The notes beneath the pieces are model-generated. The model saw only the letters and a list, made by a program, of their open reading frames with translations. It was not told where the DNA came from and did not search any database. DNA of 64,000 nucleotides, from assembly GCA_045565015.1 (NCBI GenBank), contig JBJLGD010000003.1, positions 1 to 64,000 of the forward strand. Direction: 5' to 3'. Below are positions 26,408 to 35,246 of this stretch, piece after piece. The DNA comes from GCA-2697345 sp045565015. Lineage in GTDB: Bacteria; Pseudomonadota; Alphaproteobacteria; Rhodobacterales; Rhodobacteraceae. Every line of letters starts with the position of its first letter. The stretch's first letter is position 1. A program made the position numbers and the translations under genes.

Positions 26408-27008
26408 GTAGTTTTACTCCAGACTCTTTCATTTCAGATAAGGCGGATTTTAGTGATCCACTTAAATCAATTGACTTACAAAATTCTTTGAGAACAGTTA
26501 CATTAAACCCCAATCGTGCTGCATCTAGAGCTGAATATCGAACACAAAAATCAAGAGCAAGGCCTACAATAAAAATATTATCTATATTTCTACAAGATAA
26601 ATACCCTAGTAACCCAGTGGGTGTTATCTTATCATTTTCAAAAAACGCTGAGTAACTATCAATTTCCTTTCTAAAACCTTTTCTTATTATTAAGTGACTA
26701 TTCTCTACCTTAACAGCGCTATGAAAATCTGCTCCAACCGAACCTTTAATACAGTGATCAGGCCATAGCATCTGCGGACCATAGGGCATCTCAATTTCCA
26801 TGTAGGGGCATTTCTTGGGATGCTGAGAAGCAAAGGAACTATGATCTGAGCCATGCCAATCCTGAGTTAGAATTACCGTTTGAAATTCCATCATTAATTT
26901 ATTTATAGGTTCTATAATCGTCGTCCCATCGGGTACTTCTAGAGTTCCTCCGTCACAAAAATCATTCTGCAAATCTATAATTAGTAAAGCGTCAGTTTTT
27001 GACCTCAT
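26400..27008 (-). CDS. pncA: Nicotinamidase
   Basis: This 202-residue isochorismatase-fold enzyme shows the catalytic triad of PncA: Asp12 (LIIDLQNDF), Lys110 (IIRKG) and Cys155 (LALDFCVRYSALDAARLGF). Metal ligands are in QDWHGSDHSSF (Asp50, His52). It hydrolyses nicotinamide to nicotinate, feeding pncB. I chose ATG 27008 because AAAGGAAAG lies just upstream; a start 19 codons earlier would add residues with no family match. It overlaps pncB by 8 bp. Confidence 0.95.
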   Translation of the reverse strand: MRSKTDALLIIDLQNDFCDGGTLEVPDGTTIIEPINKLMMEFQTVILTQDWHGSDHSSFASQHPKKCPYMEIEMPYGPQMLWPDHCIKGSVGADFHSAVKVENSHLIIRKGFRKEIDSYSAFFENDKITPTGLLGYLSCRNIDNIFIVGLALDFCVRYSALDAARLGFNVTVLKEFCKSIDLSGSLKSALSEMKESGVKLHG

Positions 27009-27112
27009 AATTCTTTCCTTTATTATGTTGATCTCACAGCTAAATACTTGTTTTATTCTGGTCAATACTTTCTCTTGTCATAGATGTGTATTTAGATATA
27101 TTTAAAACCTTA

Positions 27113-28021
27113 ATGTTTACTGTAATCGCCTTCTATCATTTTACTCGTTTCAATGAACCTAGCGAAATGCAGCCTTGTCTTATGAAGGCGTGCAGAAAGT
27201 ATAATATTCGAGGAACAATCTTATTAGCAAGTGAAGGAATTAACGGTACTATTTCTGGTTCCAAAGATTCGATCGAGAAAATCATCCAGCAAATAAGAGC
27301 GCTACCTAATTGCCGTAATATTAATTTCAAAAAAAGTTTTGCATCATCCCAGCCCTTTAATAGATTAAAAGTTCGTTTAAAACGTGAAATAGTTACGATG
27401 GGGCAACCTAATGTTAACCCTATGACAGGGACGGGGCGTTATATTAAAGCACACGACTGGGATGATTTCATCAATGATAAAGATGTAGTTTTAATCGATA
27501 CCCGAAATGAGTACGAGGTAGGAATTGGGACTTTTAAAGGGGCTATAAATCCAAAGACACGAAGTTTTAGAGATTTTCCTAAATGGTGGGAAGAAAATAA
27601 AAAATCCTATAGTGGAAAAAAAATAGCTATGTTCTGCACTGGTGGGATACGTTGTGAAAAATCAACTAACTTTCTTTTAAACAACGGTGAAAAAGACGTT
27701 TTTCATTTAGATGGTGGTATTTTACGATATCTAGAGGAGATCCCAAAAGAAAAAAGCCAGTGGAATGGAGAGTGTTTTGTTTTTGATGGTCGAGTGTCAG
27801 TTGGATTCGGACTCTCAGAAGGAAAGCATAGCCTATGTTTCGCATGTCGTAGGCCCATACAGCCCGAAGATATTAAAAAACCCGGTTATGAACCTGGCGT
27901 AAGTTGTCACCAATGTTTAGAAGAGTACTCTGATAAGGATCGATCACGCTTTCGAGAAAGGCAAAACCAAATAGCACTTGCACGGAAACGTGGTGAAATA
28001 CATATTGGGGCCTCCGATTAG
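27113..28021 (+). CDS. trhO: tRNA uridine 5-hydroxylase TrhO (UPF0176 rhodanese)
   Basis: This 302-residue protein has an N-terminal acylphosphatase-like domain (TILLASEGINGTISG), a central rhodanese domain with the Cys loop FCTGGIRCEKS (Cys175, Cys181), and a C-terminal Cys-rich motif CFACRRPI...SCHQC. This is the TrhO/YceA form that makes ho5U34 in tRNA using O2. I set the start at ATG 27113 (MFTVIAFYHF), the usual family beginning; a GTG at 27086 would add nine residues. It is divergent from pncA. Confidence 0.93.
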   Translation: MFTVIAFYHFTRFNEPSEMQPCLMKACRKYNIRGTILLASEGINGTISGSKDSIEKIIQQIRALPNCRNINFKKSFASSQPFNRLKVRLKREIVTMGQPNVNPMTGTGRYIKAHDWDDFINDKDVVLIDTRNEYEVGIGTFKGAINPKTRSFRDFPKWWEENKKSYSGKKIAMFCTGGIRCEKSTNFLLNNGEKDVFHLDGGILRYLEEIPKEKSQWNGECFVFDGRVSVGFGLSEGKHSLCFACRRPIQPEDIKKPGYEPGVSCHQCLEEYSDKDRSRFRERQNQIALARKRGEIHIGASD

Positions 28022-28039
28022 CTGTTGGAAAAAATACTT

Positions 28040-28822
28040 CTACAAAACCTCAACATTTCCACATACGCTTATTGGCTGACCAGAGATTTTTGAACCCAAC
28101 GGACTACAAAGAAATATAGCCTGATTAGCAATGTCTTGCGCAGTCACAGTTGTTCGTAGGGATACTTTACTTATCATTTCTGATTTCATCTCCTCAAACG
28201 ATAAACCTATTTCTTTTGATCTTGCCTCTATCACCCCATCAATTCTTGGTCCCTCAACTATTCCCGGTAGGATAGCGTTGACGCGGATACCATCTGGGCC
28301 TAGTTCGACAGCCAAACTTTTCATAAATCCGATAATTGCCCACTTAGTTGCAGAATAAGGTGTTCGAAAAGCATATCCAAATCGACCTGCAACTGACGAA
28401 ATACAAATCATTGATGCATTATTGGATTGTTTCAACATGGGAACAGCGCGTCTAGCACAGTAAAATTGGCCATTGAGGTTTATCTCTATTGTCCTATCCC
28501 ACTCTTCTATTTCCATTTCATGTACCGCAGAAGTTGGACCAGCAATACCAGCGTTATTAACAAGTACATCTAAACCTGAAAGCTTTTTCGTTACCTCACC
28601 AAAAAGGTAGTCGACTTCATCAGGCTTTGAGACATCGCATTTTGTGATACCCCAGTTAGGATGATCAGCCTCACAGGCCTGCAGCGCCCTATCTGAGATG
28701 TCACAAACATGGATATTGGCACCAGCTTTTTCAAAAGTTTCAGCTATGGTCCGTCCTATTCCACTTGCACCAGCGGTAACCAAAACTCTCAAGTCTTTGA
28801 TCTCATTCATATTGTTGTCCAT
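28040..28822 (-). CDS. Short-chain dehydrogenase/reductase
   Basis: This 260-residue classical SDR has the NAD(P) motif TAGASGIG (residues 16-23), NNAG (89-92) and the catalytic Ser142-Tyr156-Lys160 (SSVAG...YSATK). The end of beta-2 has Asp41 (CDISD), which usually favours NAD(H). It reads downstream of the BKACE gene with a 15-bp gap, so the two form an operon. BKACE enzymes act on beta-keto acids, which this SDR could make by oxidising a 3-hydroxy acid. The exact substrate is unknown. Confidence 0.9.
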   Translation of the reverse strand: MDNNMNEIKDLRVLVTAGASGIGRTIAETFEKAGANIHVCDISDRALQACEADHPNWGITKCDVSKPDEVDYLFGEVTKKLSGLDVLVNNAGIAGPTSAVHEMEIEEWDRTIEINLNGQFYCARRAVPMLKQSNNASMICISSVAGRFGYAFRTPYSATKWAIIGFMKSLAVELGPDGIRVNAILPGIVEGPRIDGVIEARSKEIGLSFEEMKSEMISKVSLRTTVTAQDIANQAIFLCSPLGSKISGQPISVCGNVEVL

Positions 28823-28837
28823 TCTACTTCCTTATTT

Positions 28838-29773
28838 TTAAAAAGAAACATCATCTCCACCTTTTAGGCTTAACATCTCCCGAGCTTCCTTTGGAGTTGC
28901 TATATCCAAAGATAGTCCTTCTAAGATTTGTCTAATTTTTTTAACTTGCTCCGCATTGTTTTGAGCTAATTTTCCTGGACTAATCCATAAAGAATCCTCA
29001 AGTCCAACTCTAACATTTGCTCCTTGCGCAGCGCCTATGGATGCCAGTGACATTTGATTTTTTCCAGCTCCCAGAATTGACCAGTAATAATCTTCACCAA
29101 AAAGTCTATCGGCGGTTCGTTTCATATGCATTAGATCCTCCGGATGTCCCCCAATTCCCCCTAATATTCCAAATACTGATTGAATAAACAAAGGAGCCTT
29201 TGCTAAACCCCTGTCTACAAAATGCGCTAAACTGTACAAATGCGATATATCATAACATTCAAATTCAAATCGCGTTCCATTTTCATTTCCTATTCTAAGA
29301 ATTGTTTCGATATCTTTAAATGTATTCTTAAAAATTCCATCTCTAGAGTTTTCAATGTGCTCACGTTCCCATGCATGCTTAAATTCAGTGAATCTATTCA
29401 ACATTGGATATAATCCAAAATTCATCGAACCCATATTTAAAGAAGCAACTTCGGGTTTAAATAAAGCTACTGGCGCCATTCGTTCCTCTACTGTCATATG
29501 CATCGAACCGCCAGTAGTAATATTTACAACCGCATCCGTAGATTGCTTTATTCGAGGTAAAAACTGTTCATATAATTTTGGATCTTGAGACGGCTTTCCT
29601 GTTTCGGGATCTCTCGCATGTAGATGTAAAATAGCCGCGCCTGCTTCTGCTGCTGCAATCCCTGACTCAGCAATTTGACTAGGCGTTACAGGTAAGTATT
29701 CAGACATACTTGGTGTATGAATAGACCCCGTCACAGCACAAGTAATTATAACTTTAGAACTTTTTCTGGCCAT
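28838..29773 (-). CDS. BKACE (DUF849) beta-keto acid cleavage enzyme
   Basis: This 311-residue TIM-barrel protein belongs to the beta-keto acid cleavage family, whose first member was 3-keto-5-aminohexanoate cleavage enzyme (Kce). ITCAVTGSIHTPSMSEYLPVTP near the start, the zinc-binding HLHARD and VNITTGGS are family marks. These enzymes condense a beta-keto acid with acetyl-CoA to give acetoacetate and a new CoA ester. The start at ATG 29773 has CGGAGG upstream; a longer reading adds nine residues. The SDR gene follows. A perfect 26-bp palindrome sits 78 bases upstream. Confidence 0.92.
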   Translation of the reverse strand: MARKSSKVIITCAVTGSIHTPSMSEYLPVTPSQIAESGIAAAEAGAAILHLHARDPETGKPSQDPKLYEQFLPRIKQSTDAVVNITTGGSMHMTVEERMAPVALFKPEVASLNMGSMNFGLYPMLNRFTEFKHAWEREHIENSRDGIFKNTFKDIETILRIGNENGTRFEFECYDISHLYSLAHFVDRGLAKAPLFIQSVFGILGGIGGHPEDLMHMKRTADRLFGEDYYWSILGAGKNQMSLASIGAAQGANVRVGLEDSLWISPGKLAQNNAEQVKKIRQILEGLSLDIATPKEAREMLSLKGGDDVSF

Positions 29774-29850
29774 AAACCTTTTCCTCCGATTTAGTTGCAA
29801 GTTTTAATATTTGACAAGAAATTTAAAAATTACAATAACATTATTAAAAT

Positions 29851-29876
29851 TTAGAGAATTATTTATAATTCTCTAA
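29851..29876. promoter_or_regulatory. 26-bp perfect palindrome, likely operator
   Basis: The arms TTAGAGAATTAT and ATAATTCTCTAA are perfect inverse copies around a TT centre. It lies between the divergent BKACE and sulfotransferase genes, where a terminator has no purpose. The size and symmetry suit a dimeric repressor such as GntR or IclR type. The surrounding 29774-29982 gap holds no other gene; a TTGACA at 29811-29816 could be a plus-strand -35. Confidence 0.7.
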
Positions 29877-29982
29877 TACGTAAATCGAAAAGGTTAGTTG
29901 TTTTATTCCTTGTAAAATTCAAGTAACTTGTTTTTGTGTAATTGTTCTTCAAAACTCATAAAACATATTCGGGAGATTTTAT

Positions 29983-31650
29983 TTGTCTGTTTCAAAAACT
30001 TTAATTGAAGCAAAAAAACTTCATCGAAATAAAAACTTAAATAATGCATTGAAGATCTATAGTTCTATTTTGGAAAAAGTCCCAAATAATATAAAAGCTA
30101 AAAGAGGTATACTTCAAATCTATGAGGGTCTTGGGCCATCTAGCTCCTATTCCACATCACCCAACACACAGTTTAAATTATTATCAAAGTTCTTAACTGA
30201 AAATAAATTTTCGGATGCTCTGCTATACGCGAGAATAATCGCTGGATTAAACCCTAAGGATCCGAAAATTTACAATGCTCTTGGTGCCATTAACGCTAAA
30301 CTAGGACTAATGAAAGAAGCTATCCTCTTTTTTAAAAAAGCACTAAAAATATCTCCTCGCTATCATGAGGCACATAATAATATTGCTATAGCATATAAAA
30401 ATATGAGTCAGCACACTGACGCTATTAGACACTTTGACCGAGCCATTACGTTGATACCAGATTACGCCAGCGCGTATTATAATCTTGGCTCTTTATATGA
30501 AAAATTAAATAAAAGGGAAGAATTGGCACACTTAATTACTCTAGCAAATAAGAATCTGCCGATTAACGATCCAATCATACTCCTTTTTCAAGCCTACTTA
30601 GAAAGTTCAAAAAATAACACTAAAGCTTGTTTGAAGTTATTATTAGAAATAAGTCCAAAAGAACTCCCAACTTCTTTTCAAATTGATTTTTATTCATTGT
30701 CTGGAAAAACTTATGACAAATTAGGAGACTATTCTAAGGCCTTTAAAAGTTTTAGTGACCAGAACTTGGTAACAAAATCCATAAATTCAAGAGAATTAAA
30801 TAATGCAAAAACATTCTTTGAAGAAACTAAAACACTTAAAAAAGCTTGGGAAATATTAAGATTAAAACCTAAAATTATTTCAAATCAAGTGCACGGAACT
30901 AATTTAGTTTTTCTTGTAGGCTTTCCTAGGACAGGTACTACATTATTAGATACAATTCTAATGGGGCATCCAGAAATAACAATACTGGAGGAACAACCTA
31001 TGGCAACTATAATGGCCAAAAGTTTTAGTGGTCTAGGGACTCCAGAAGAGTATATGAATCTCAGTGAAACAACTACACAAATGCTTAGAGAAACTTATTG
31101 GGGTGCACTCAATGAACAGTTAATCAATATATCCAGAGGAAAAGTTATTGTTGATAAGCACCCCCTCAATACACGTTACTTACCATTATTGAAACGGGCC
31201 TTTCCAAATGCTAAATTTATAGTTGCACTTCGGCATCCGTGCGACTGTGTCTTGAGCTGTTTCATGCAGAATTTTGAATTTAATCGTGGAACAGGAAACT
31301 TTTTAACCTTAGAGAATGCGGCTAGCCTGTATGTCGCGACAATGGGACTATGGGTTGCAATAGAAAAGAAGCTAACACTCGATTATCGAACTGTCCGTTA
31401 CGAAGATTTTATTGAAGATATTGAAGGTATTTCGAAGTCTTTGATTGATTTCATTAATCTACCATGGGCAGAGAGTGTATTAAATCATACAATAACTGCT
31501 AAAAGCAGGACGCATATTTCAACCGCGAGTTACAATCAAGTAACAGAAAAAATATACCAGACGGCAAAAGGAAGATGGATTAACTATGAAGAACAACTTT
31601 CTGGAGTAATACCTAAGCTCTCCCCGTTTATTAAAAAGTTTGGTTATTAA
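29983..31650 (+). CDS. TPR-repeat sulfotransferase
   Basis: This 555-residue protein has N-terminal TPR repeats (for example FKKALKISPRYHEAHNNIA and FDRAITLIPDYASAYYNLG, within residues ~60-190) and a C-terminal Sulfotransfer_3 domain. The 5'-phosphosulfate loop is GFPRTGTT (residues 313-320), and the 3'-phosphate motif is in VALRHPCDCVLSCFMQNF. Such proteins transfer sulfate from PAPS to an acceptor, which may be a polysaccharide, lipid or protein; the acceptor cannot be read here. The start is TTG with GGGAG upstream. It has no evident operon partner. Confidence 0.88.
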   Translation: MSVSKTLIEAKKLHRNKNLNNALKIYSSILEKVPNNIKAKRGILQIYEGLGPSSSYSTSPNTQFKLLSKFLTENKFSDALLYARIIAGLNPKDPKIYNALGAINAKLGLMKEAILFFKKALKISPRYHEAHNNIAIAYKNMSQHTDAIRHFDRAITLIPDYASAYYNLGSLYEKLNKREELAHLITLANKNLPINDPIILLFQAYLESSKNNTKACLKLLLEISPKELPTSFQIDFYSLSGKTYDKLGDYSKAFKSFSDQNLVTKSINSRELNNAKTFFEETKTLKKAWEILRLKPKIISNQVHGTNLVFLVGFPRTGTTLLDTILMGHPEITILEEQPMATIMAKSFSGLGTPEEYMNLSETTTQMLRETYWGALNEQLINISRGKVIVDKHPLNTRYLPLLKRAFPNAKFIVALRHPCDCVLSCFMQNFEFNRGTGNFLTLENAASLYVATMGLWVAIEKKLTLDYRTVRYEDFIEDIEGISKSLIDFINLPWAESVLNHTITAKSRTHISTASYNQVTEKIYQTAKGRWINYEEQLSGVIPKLSPFIKKFGY

Positions 31651-31683
31651 AGTTTACAATATAAAAATAGATCAAGCTAACTG

Positions 31684-31710
31684 TTGAAAAATTATTAATA
31701 ATAACCATCT
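31684..31710 (+). promoter_or_regulatory. Candidate heat-shock (RpoH) promoter of htpG
   Basis: TTGAAA (31684-31689) and, after 15 bases, CCATCT (31705-31710) match the sigma-32-type TTGAAA ... CCATNT pattern and lie 34 bases before the htpG start. This fits known heat control of htpG. It is a motif match only. Confidence 0.45.
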
Positions 31711-31743
31711 AGCAAGGGTAGCAGAATTAAGAAAGGTAAAATA

Positions 31744-33615
31744 ATGTCAGTAAAAAGTCATGAGTTTGAAGCAGATACAGGTAAAATCCTGGATATAGTT
31801 ATTAACTCTCTATATTCTCAAAAAGAAATATTTATCAGAGAACTAATATCAAACGCTTCTGATGCACTTGATAAACGACGCTATTTGTCAGCTACTGACT
31901 CCAAACTAAGTTCAAAAGAACCTGGTAAAATCACCATTAGTGTAAGTAAGAAAGATAAAACATTAACAATTTCAGATAATGGTATCGGGTTGAACGAGTC
32001 TGAAATGGTCGAAGCCCTTGGAACAATCGCACGGTCCGGAACAAAAGACTTTATTGAAAGGCTTAATTCTTCAAAAGACAAAGAAGGAAGTAAAGTAGCA
32101 TTAATTGGACAATTTGGTGTAGGGTTTTACTCTTCATTTATGGTTTCAGAAAACGTTTCAGTAGTATCTAGAAAAGCAGGAACAGACTCCGCTTTCAAAT
32201 GGACAAGTGATGGTCATTCTGGATATGAAATATCCGAATCTCAAAAAGATGTTGAAGGAACATCGATTACTTTATTACTAAAAAAAGAGGATAAAGAATA
32301 TCTTGATGAGGTTAGAATAAGCCATCTTGTAAAAAAATATTCGGACCACATATCTTACCCAATAGAGTGGATAGTATCTGACTCAGAGTCCCGTGTTCTT
32401 AACAGTGCTACAGCTATTTGGACCAAAAAACCTAAAGAAATAAAAAAAGAAGAATATAAATCATTTTATAATCAAATAGGCGGTTCGTACGATGAACCGT
32501 ACTTAACATTACACAATAAAACAGAGGGTGCCATAGATTTTACTCAATTGCTATTTATTCCATCATCACCTCCTTTTGATCTTTTCGATCCCGAAAGAAA
32601 ATCAAAGCTACAGTTATATATAAACAGAGTTTTTATTACAGATGATTGTGAGGACCTTGTCCCTAAGTGGCTCAGATTTATCAAGGGTATCGTTGATACC
32701 CCAGATGTTGACTTAAACGTCAGTCGCGAAATGTTACAGCAAAATCCAGCAGTAACAAAAATAAGGAAGTCTATCATTCGCAAAACAATCTCTGAACTTA
32801 AAAAGAGAATGGATAAAGATAAAGATGACTATGACAAATTCTGGACGAGTTTTGGAAGAGTAGTTAAAGAAGGTCTTTATGAAGATAATGAAAATAAAAC
32901 CAAAATTATTGATATATGTCGTTTTCACTCCTCTAGAGAAAATTCATTCATCAATTTATCAGATTATATTGATGGGATGATTAAAGGTCAGGATCAAATA
33001 TACTATTTATCTGCAGAAACCTTGGGAAAAGCTGAGGTTAGCCCTCACTTGGAAGGTTTTAAGTCAAGAGGTATAGATGTACTTTTACTTACCGACCCAA
33101 TAGATGAGTTTTGGATTCCTATTATGTCTGAATATGGTGGAAAGAAATTTACCTCTATTACAAGAGGAGCGTCAGATTTAGATAAGTTTGAGTCACAAGA
33201 TAAAAAACAAAAAAAGGAAACTGATCCAGGTAAATTTGAAAAGCTGATAGAGAAAATAAGTGACTATCTTGGAGAAGAAGTTTCAAAAGTGCGTTTATCT
33301 AAAACTCTTACTTCTAGCCCATCTTGCCTCGTAGCAGATGAAGATGGTATGGATGTGCAGATGGAAAAAATGATGATGTCGCACAATCCAGATTTCAAAG
33401 GTTCTCCAAGAGTATTGGAAATCAACCCAGGGCATAAACTAGTTAAATCTTTAAATACGATGATTAAGAAAGGAGACAGTAGTATTGCAGAAGACGTATC
33501 TAAATTACTCTTTGATCAAGCACAAATTCTAGAAGGAAAAGCGCCCCAAGATGTTACTAGTTTTTCTCAAAGAATGACCAGAGTTATGCAGAGTTGTCTT
33601 AGTTCTACTAGTTAA
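31744..33615 (+). CDS. htpG: Molecular chaperone HtpG (Hsp90)
   Basis: This 623-residue protein starts with the GHKL ATPase domain: FIRELISNASDALDKRRY, the DNGIGLNESEM Mg/ATP loop, and GQFGVGFYSSFMV. The middle domain contains LVPKWLRFIKGIVDTPDVDLNVSREMLQ, and the C-terminal dimer domain ends at residue 623, the usual bacterial length. It folds client proteins in the cytosol using ATP. It is a single gene, with the upstream heat-shock-like promoter noted separately. Confidence 0.97.
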   Translation: MSVKSHEFEADTGKILDIVINSLYSQKEIFIRELISNASDALDKRRYLSATDSKLSSKEPGKITISVSKKDKTLTISDNGIGLNESEMVEALGTIARSGTKDFIERLNSSKDKEGSKVALIGQFGVGFYSSFMVSENVSVVSRKAGTDSAFKWTSDGHSGYEISESQKDVEGTSITLLLKKEDKEYLDEVRISHLVKKYSDHISYPIEWIVSDSESRVLNSATAIWTKKPKEIKKEEYKSFYNQIGGSYDEPYLTLHNKTEGAIDFTQLLFIPSSPPFDLFDPERKSKLQLYINRVFITDDCEDLVPKWLRFIKGIVDTPDVDLNVSREMLQQNPAVTKIRKSIIRKTISELKKRMDKDKDDYDKFWTSFGRVVKEGLYEDNENKTKIIDICRFHSSRENSFINLSDYIDGMIKGQDQIYYLSAETLGKAEVSPHLEGFKSRGIDVLLLTDPIDEFWIPIMSEYGGKKFTSITRGASDLDKFESQDKKQKKETDPGKFEKLIEKISDYLGEEVSKVRLSKTLTSSPSCLVADEDGMDVQMEKMMMSHNPDFKGSPRVLEINPGHKLVKSLNTMIKKGDSSIAEDVSKLLFDQAQILEGKAPQDVTSFSQRMTRVMQSCLSSTS

Positions 33616-33661
33616 CTATTATGGTCAAAGTTAGGCCAATCATTAGTGGGTGTTAGCTGCT

Positions 33662-34216
33662 TTAACCTGAAATTAAATTCTCAATCGCATCAGCTAAATG
33701 CTCTTCATTAATATTGGCGTCTTTTCTCTCAACCTTTATTTTGTAGGCTTCTTTTAAAACATCTACCTCACTAAAATTAGCAGGTGGAGAAAATCTATAA
33801 CACGCCAATTCAATAAGTAGACCAAGCGGGTCACGAAAATAAATTGAGTGCATAAAACCCCTATCTTTTCGACCTGAGTGCTGGATTTTTCTTAGATCTA
33901 ATCTGCCCTCTATCTGTTCAAATGTTGCTTGACTGACCGTAAAAGCTAGGTGATGGACTGTTCCAACTCTTGAAGAAACCGGTTTAAGATTAACCTCTTT
34001 CCTGCGCGTTTCATCAGTAAAAATTGTAATTAGCCTTCCGTCTCCAGGATCAAAATAAAGATGATCTTCGTCTGGATTATCCAAGTTTGGTTGCTCAAAA
34101 ATTAGTGGCATACCTAACAATCCAGACCAAAAATTAATTGATGTCTGCCTATCTGCCCCATTTAGTGTCAAATGGTGCACACCCTGCGTTTGTATTTTTT
34201 TCAAAACATTAGTCAC
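33662..34216 (-). CDS. VOC-superfamily (glyoxalase/dioxygenase fold) protein
   Basis: This 184-residue protein has paired beta-alpha-beta-beta-beta units starting GVHHLTLNGAD and VHHLAFTVS, each supplying a His metal ligand, and a late Glu in GLLIELACYRF. This is the metal site of glyoxalases and extradiol dioxygenases. The C-terminal ~40 residues are charged and extend beyond the minimal fold. The start is GTG at 34216. It reads behind the aldo/keto reductase and IclR genes, suggesting breakdown of a small carbonyl or aromatic compound. Confidence 0.82.
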   Translation of the reverse strand: MTNVLKKIQTQGVHHLTLNGADRQTSINFWSGLLGMPLIFEQPNLDNPDEDHLYFDPGDGRLITIFTDETRRKEVNLKPVSSRVGTVHHLAFTVSQATFEQIEGRLDLRKIQHSGRKDRGFMHSIYFRDPLGLLIELACYRFSPPANFSEVDVLKEAYKIKVERKDANINEEHLADAIENLISG

Positions 34217-34244
34217 TCAAAATATAATACGATAAAAATTAATT

Positions 34245-35246
34245 TTAACAATATCGCTCAGGGCCAATCCATTGATCTAACGAATAACGGTCACCATGAG
34301 CCCAACCGATTGGTAAGCATTTTTCAATAGAGATTAGATCATCATTACTTAGTTTAATACTAGCTCCCATGACTAACTCTTCTAATCTAGCTGTGCTTCG
34401 CGTTCCTGGAATAGGCAGAATATGCGGACCCCTAGTCAACAGCCAAGCAATCGCAACAGATGCTGCTGGATAACCTAATTTTTTTGAAAAGTCTCTAAAT
34501 ACGTTCGTAGCATTAATATTTTCTTCTAAATTTGGTGACATAAATCTAGGGTTGTTTTTTAAAAAAGCCATTTTCTCCGCTCGAGCCCTATCATGAGGGT
34601 TATCGGTTAATAGACTTCTACCAACCGGGCTAAAAGCAACTAAAGTTGTATTTAATTCTAAACATTTTTGAACTAATCCAAGCTCAGGGTATCTAGTAGA
34701 TAGTGAATACTCTGATTGAACAGCAGCAACTGGGTGAATTTTATTTGCTCTTTCTAATGAGCTAGGGGCAATTTCAGAGAAACCAAATTGCTTAATTTTA
34801 CCTTTTTTAATTAATTCCGTTAATGATCCTGTTACTTCTTCAATAGGTATTTTCTCATCTCTGCGATGCACATAAAATAAATCAACGCGATCTAAATTTA
34901 ATCTTTTTAATGATTTATCTAACTCAGACTCTAAATGAGCTAATGAATTATCAAAATATCGTTTTCCATCAGATGTTCTTGTAATGCCTGCTTTTGTTGC
35001 AATTTTAAATAATGTATCTCTCTCTGATCCAAATTTATTCAGGAAGCTTCCAATCCGACTTTCTGAAAGCCCTGTGCCATAGGCATTTGAAGTATCCAGA
35101 TTATCAATCCCAAGCTCTAGAGCTTTTTCTAAAACTTTATGTGATTGTTGTTCATCTACAGGACCGTAAAAATCGACGAATGACATTGCTCCAAAACCTA
35201 TCGTTGAAACCTTTGTTCCATTCTGACCTAATAATATTGACTTCAT
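34245..35246 (-). CDS. Aldo/keto reductase
   Basis: This 333-residue TIM-barrel NADPH-dependent enzyme has GFGAMSF, the catalytic-region DTSNAYGTGLSESRIG (Asp, Tyr), LFYVHRRDEKIPIEE with the catalytic His, and the late IPIPGTRS-like ILPIPGTRS for cofactor binding. It resembles AKR13-type enzymes, which have broad carbonyl specificity. It overlaps the upstream iclR stop by one base, so they are co-translated. The natural substrate is unknown. Confidence 0.92.
   Translation of the reverse strand: MKSILLGQNGTKVSTIGFGAMSFVDFYGPVDEQQSHKVLEKALELGIDNLDTSNAYGTGLSESRIGSFLNKFGSERDTLFKIATKAGITRTSDGKRYFDNSLAHLESELDKSLKRLNLDRVDLFYVHRRDEKIPIEEVTGSLTELIKKGKIKQFGFSEIAPSSLERANKIHPVAAVQSEYSLSTRYPELGLVQKCLELNTTLVAFSPVGRSLLTDNPHDRARAEKMAFLKNNPRFMSPNLEENINATNVFRDFSKKLGYPAASVAIAWLLTRGPHILPIPGTRSTARLEELVMGASIKLSNDDLISIEKCLPIGWAHGDRYSLDQWIGPERYC

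Noticed and set aside
33616..33661. Searched for a terminator between htpG and the VOC gene
   Set aside because: No inverted repeat with a T-run is visible in this 46-base gap.
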